In this document: one piece after another, positions 6,174 to 7,289 of the stretch
Position numbering within the stretch: the first letter of the stretch is position 1
How the letters are laid out: each line of letters begins with the position of its first letter
Assembly: GCA_903868295.1 (NCBI GenBank)
Contig: CAIPUQ010000187.1
Location: 1 to 7,289 of the forward strand
Source: an uncultured Roseiflexaceae bacterium
GTDB taxonomy: Bacteria > Chloroflexota > Chloroflexia > Chloroflexales > Roseiflexaceae
Direction: 5' to 3'
Length of the DNA stretch: 7,289 nucleotides
The notes under the pieces: model-generated
Told to the model about the DNA's origin: nothing
The model's input: only the letters and a program-made list of their open reading frames with translations
Database searches by the model: none
Position numbers and translations under genes: made by a program

Positions 6174-6174
6174 T
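6162..6174 (+). promoter_or_regulatory. Two perfect TATAAT boxes before the SRPBCC operon
   Basis: TATAAT occurs at 6162-6167 and again at 6169-6174, both produced by the repeated TTTATAA heptamer. Starts of transcription about 7 nt downstream would fall near 6174-6182, so the mRNA would begin at or within a few bases of the ATG at 6182. No good -35 is found at 17 bp (CTCCTC and TTCCTA). The boxes are by-products of a repeat, which lowers confidence. Confidence 0.4.
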
Positions 6175-6181
6175 TCAATGC

Positions 6182-6652
6182 ATGAACACCATCTCAAGCA
6201 CCTTGACGCGTACATCGGAGCGCCCGCCCGATGTCGTCTACCCTGCACTCATCCACTGCGACGCGGTGCGTGTCTTTCGCCCGGTCGGCGCACTCCCGGG
6301 CGTCGCGGCGGTCCAGCTCCACAACGACCGCTGGGGCCACCTGGGCGACACGCGCACCATCACCCTCACCGACGGGAGTACCGCCCGCGAAGCCCTGACC
6401 GCCGTCGCCGCCCCAGACTCGTTCACCTATACCGTCAGCGCCTACACCAGTGTCCTGCGCCTGCTCGTCAGCCGCGGCGAATCGACATTCACGTGTAGCC
6501 CCACCAGCAGCGGCGGTACCCTGATCACCTGGACCTATGCCTATACCCCCCGTTCAGTCCTCGTGCGCCCACTGGTCTGGTTGGTGCGCGTGTTGCTCTG
6601 GGAGCGCTACATGACGGCAGCATTCGACCGCGCTTTGTCAGATATTTCGTAG
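6182..6652 (+). CDS. SRPBCC-family protein (polyketide cyclase/dehydrase-like)
   Basis: This 156-residue protein looks like a START/Bet v1-type (SRPBCC) helix-grip fold, which forms a cavity for a hydrophobic ligand. Signs are the N-terminal strand and helix with the PPDVVYPALI segment (15-24), GDTRTITLTDGSTAREAL (55-72), DSFTYTVSA (79-87), GGTLITWTYAYTP (111-123) and a long C-terminal helix from about 127 to the end. This is the pattern of polyketide_cyc2-type members, whose ligand is usually unknown. That C-terminal helix is hydrophobic in part (VRPLVWLVRVLLW, 128-140) but carries arginines and fits the fold, so I do not call it transmembrane. The ATG at 6182 has no Shine-Dalgarno; a leaderless start is likely. 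Another ATG at 6178, in a different frame, opens a Pro/Arg-rich shadow. It is the first gene of the plus-strand operon. Confidence 0.82.
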   Translation: MNTISSTLTRTSERPPDVVYPALIHCDAVRVFRPVGALPGVAAVQLHNDRWGHLGDTRTITLTDGSTAREALTAVAAPDSFTYTVSAYTSVLRLLVSRGESTFTCSPTSSGGTLITWTYAYTPRSVLVRPLVWLVRVLLWERYMTAAFDRALSDIS

Positions 6653-6675
6653 ATTTTTGCAGATTTGAGTATACT

Positions 6676-7128
6676 GTGGATGCACCTTCATGCACCGTCG
6701 TTCTGTATATCGGTGCCCCCGCCGAGGTTGTCTGGGATGCGCTGACAGACCCTGACATCACCATGCGCTACTGGCACAACACCCGGCTCGAATCGACGTG
6801 GCTGGTCGGCGACCCGCTCCTCTTTGTGCGCAACGGCGACGTCACCGACCGCAACATTATCCTCGAAGTCGTCAGACCCCATCGCCTCCGCTATACGTTC
6901 AAACCCGTGTTTGGCGACTTCGCCAGCGAAGCCCCATCGCGCGTCAGCATCATGCTCGACCACGACAACGGCGTCACCCGGCTGACCCTGCACCACGACC
7001 AGTTCGCGCCCGACAGCGCGGTCCTCCCCGCCTGCCGTATTGGCTGGCCGATGCTCCTGAGCAGCCTCAAATCACTGCTCGAATGCGGCACACCCCTCCC
7101 CCAGGCAACCTTCCCACCCGAAGCATAG
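6676..7128 (+). CDS. SRPBCC/AHSA1-like protein (Hsp90-ATPase-activator homologue family)
   Basis: This 150-residue protein matches the AHSA1-like branch of the SRPBCC fold along its whole length. Visible landmarks are APAEVVWDALTDPDITMRYW (14-33), WLVGDPLLFVRNGDV (42-56), ILEVVRPHRLRYTF (62-75), PSRVSIML (87-94), GVTRLTLHHDQF (99-110) and GWPMLLSSLKSLLECG (123-138). Bacterial members are single domains, often next to ArsR-type regulators and of mostly unknown ligand; no regulator is present here. The start is GTG at 6676 with a weak GAG 6 nt before it. The next Met is residue 30, which would remove the first strand and helix, so GTG is preferred. It follows the first SRPBCC gene by 23 bp and precedes the hydrolase gene by 13 bp. 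The two SRPBCC proteins belong to different subfamilies and are not a recent duplication. Confidence 0.9.
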   Translation: MDAPSCTVVLYIGAPAEVVWDALTDPDITMRYWHNTRLESTWLVGDPLLFVRNGDVTDRNIILEVVRPHRLRYTFKPVFGDFASEAPSRVSIMLDHDNGVTRLTLHHDQFAPDSAVLPACRIGWPMLLSSLKSLLECGTPLPQATFPPEA

Positions 7129-7141
7129 TCACGGAGCACAT

Positions 7142-7289
7142 ATGACATCCACACACGCAGTTTTTTTCGTCGACCTCCAACAAAACCAAATCGACCCCAA
7201 ATGGGGCATCCCCCAGCCCGACGCCTTCATGGCCACGATGACCACTGCCCTCGCCGATGCCCGGGCCCACGGTGATCTCGTCGTACACA
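7142..7289 (+). CDS. Isochorismatase-like cysteine hydrolase, N-terminal part (cut by window edge)
   Basis: Only the first 49 residues are inside the window. They show a hydrophobic strand leading to AVFFVDLQQNQIDP (6-19), corresponding to the VIDMQNDF-type motif whose Asp is the first catalytic residue of the isochorismatase-like fold. A helix (TALADARAHG, 35-44) and the start of the next strand (DLVVH, 45-49) follow, with the usual spacing. The Lys and Cys of the catalytic triad would lie beyond the edge. Family members hydrolyse isochorismate, nicotinamide or other amides; the substrate cannot be judged. The ATG at 7142 has GGAG 5 nt upstream. It sits 13 bp after the AHSA1-like gene and is probably cotranscribed. 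Confidence 0.65.
   Translation, partial: MTSTHAVFFVDLQQNQIDPKWGIPQPDAFMATMTTALADARAHGDLVVH

Noticed and set aside
6178..6498. Alternative plus-strand frame starting at ATG 6178
   Set aside because: The product is Pro/Arg/His-rich without a domain, while the 6182 frame encodes a full SRPBCC fold.

Overview
The window comes from a moderately GC-rich bacterium. The best guess is a member of Chloroflexota (Chloroflexia), from the style of the SMC protein and the heptameric AT-rich repeats between genes. No rRNA or other phylogenetic marker is present, so this is inference only. There is no sign of phage, plasmid, insertion sequence, CRISPR or defence genes.

Left and centre (about 103-5648, all on the minus strand): smc (5648-2085) is followed by a HAD-family phosphatase (2055-1396), a TrpH/YciV-like PHP-domain phosphoesterase (1367-537) and a small free-standing tRNA-binding-domain protein of MetRS-beta/CsaA type (456-103). 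Gaps are 29, 28 and 80 bp, so the first three probably form one transcript and the fourth may join it or have its own weak promoter. smc starts with TTG behind a GGAG box. The HAD gene has an early ATG overlapping the smc stop as ATGA, but a better-supported ATG 33 bp further in.

Upstream of smc (5649-6181): a spacer with a heptamer array and a 10-bp perfect inverted repeat precedes a 70-codon DUF4287 gene (6029-5817, minus). A divergent intergenic region follows, with a hairpin-like dyad and a second heptamer array.

Right (6182-7289, plus strand): two consecutive but dissimilar SRPBCC-fold genes (polyketide cyclase-like, then AHSA1-like) and the beginning of an isochorismatase-like hydrolase, spaced 23 and 13 bp apart, look like a second operon. 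Its first gene has two perfect TATAAT boxes inside the heptamer array just before the ATG and no Shine-Dalgarno, suggesting a leaderless or nearly leaderless mRNA.

The protein genes are mostly ordinary housekeeping or small-enzyme families. The most unusual signal is the set of three intergenic arrays with a 7-bp period, at 65-99, 5694-5728 and 6125-6173. The third looks like a hybrid of the reverse complements of the other two. I found no strong evidence for a new multi-gene system.
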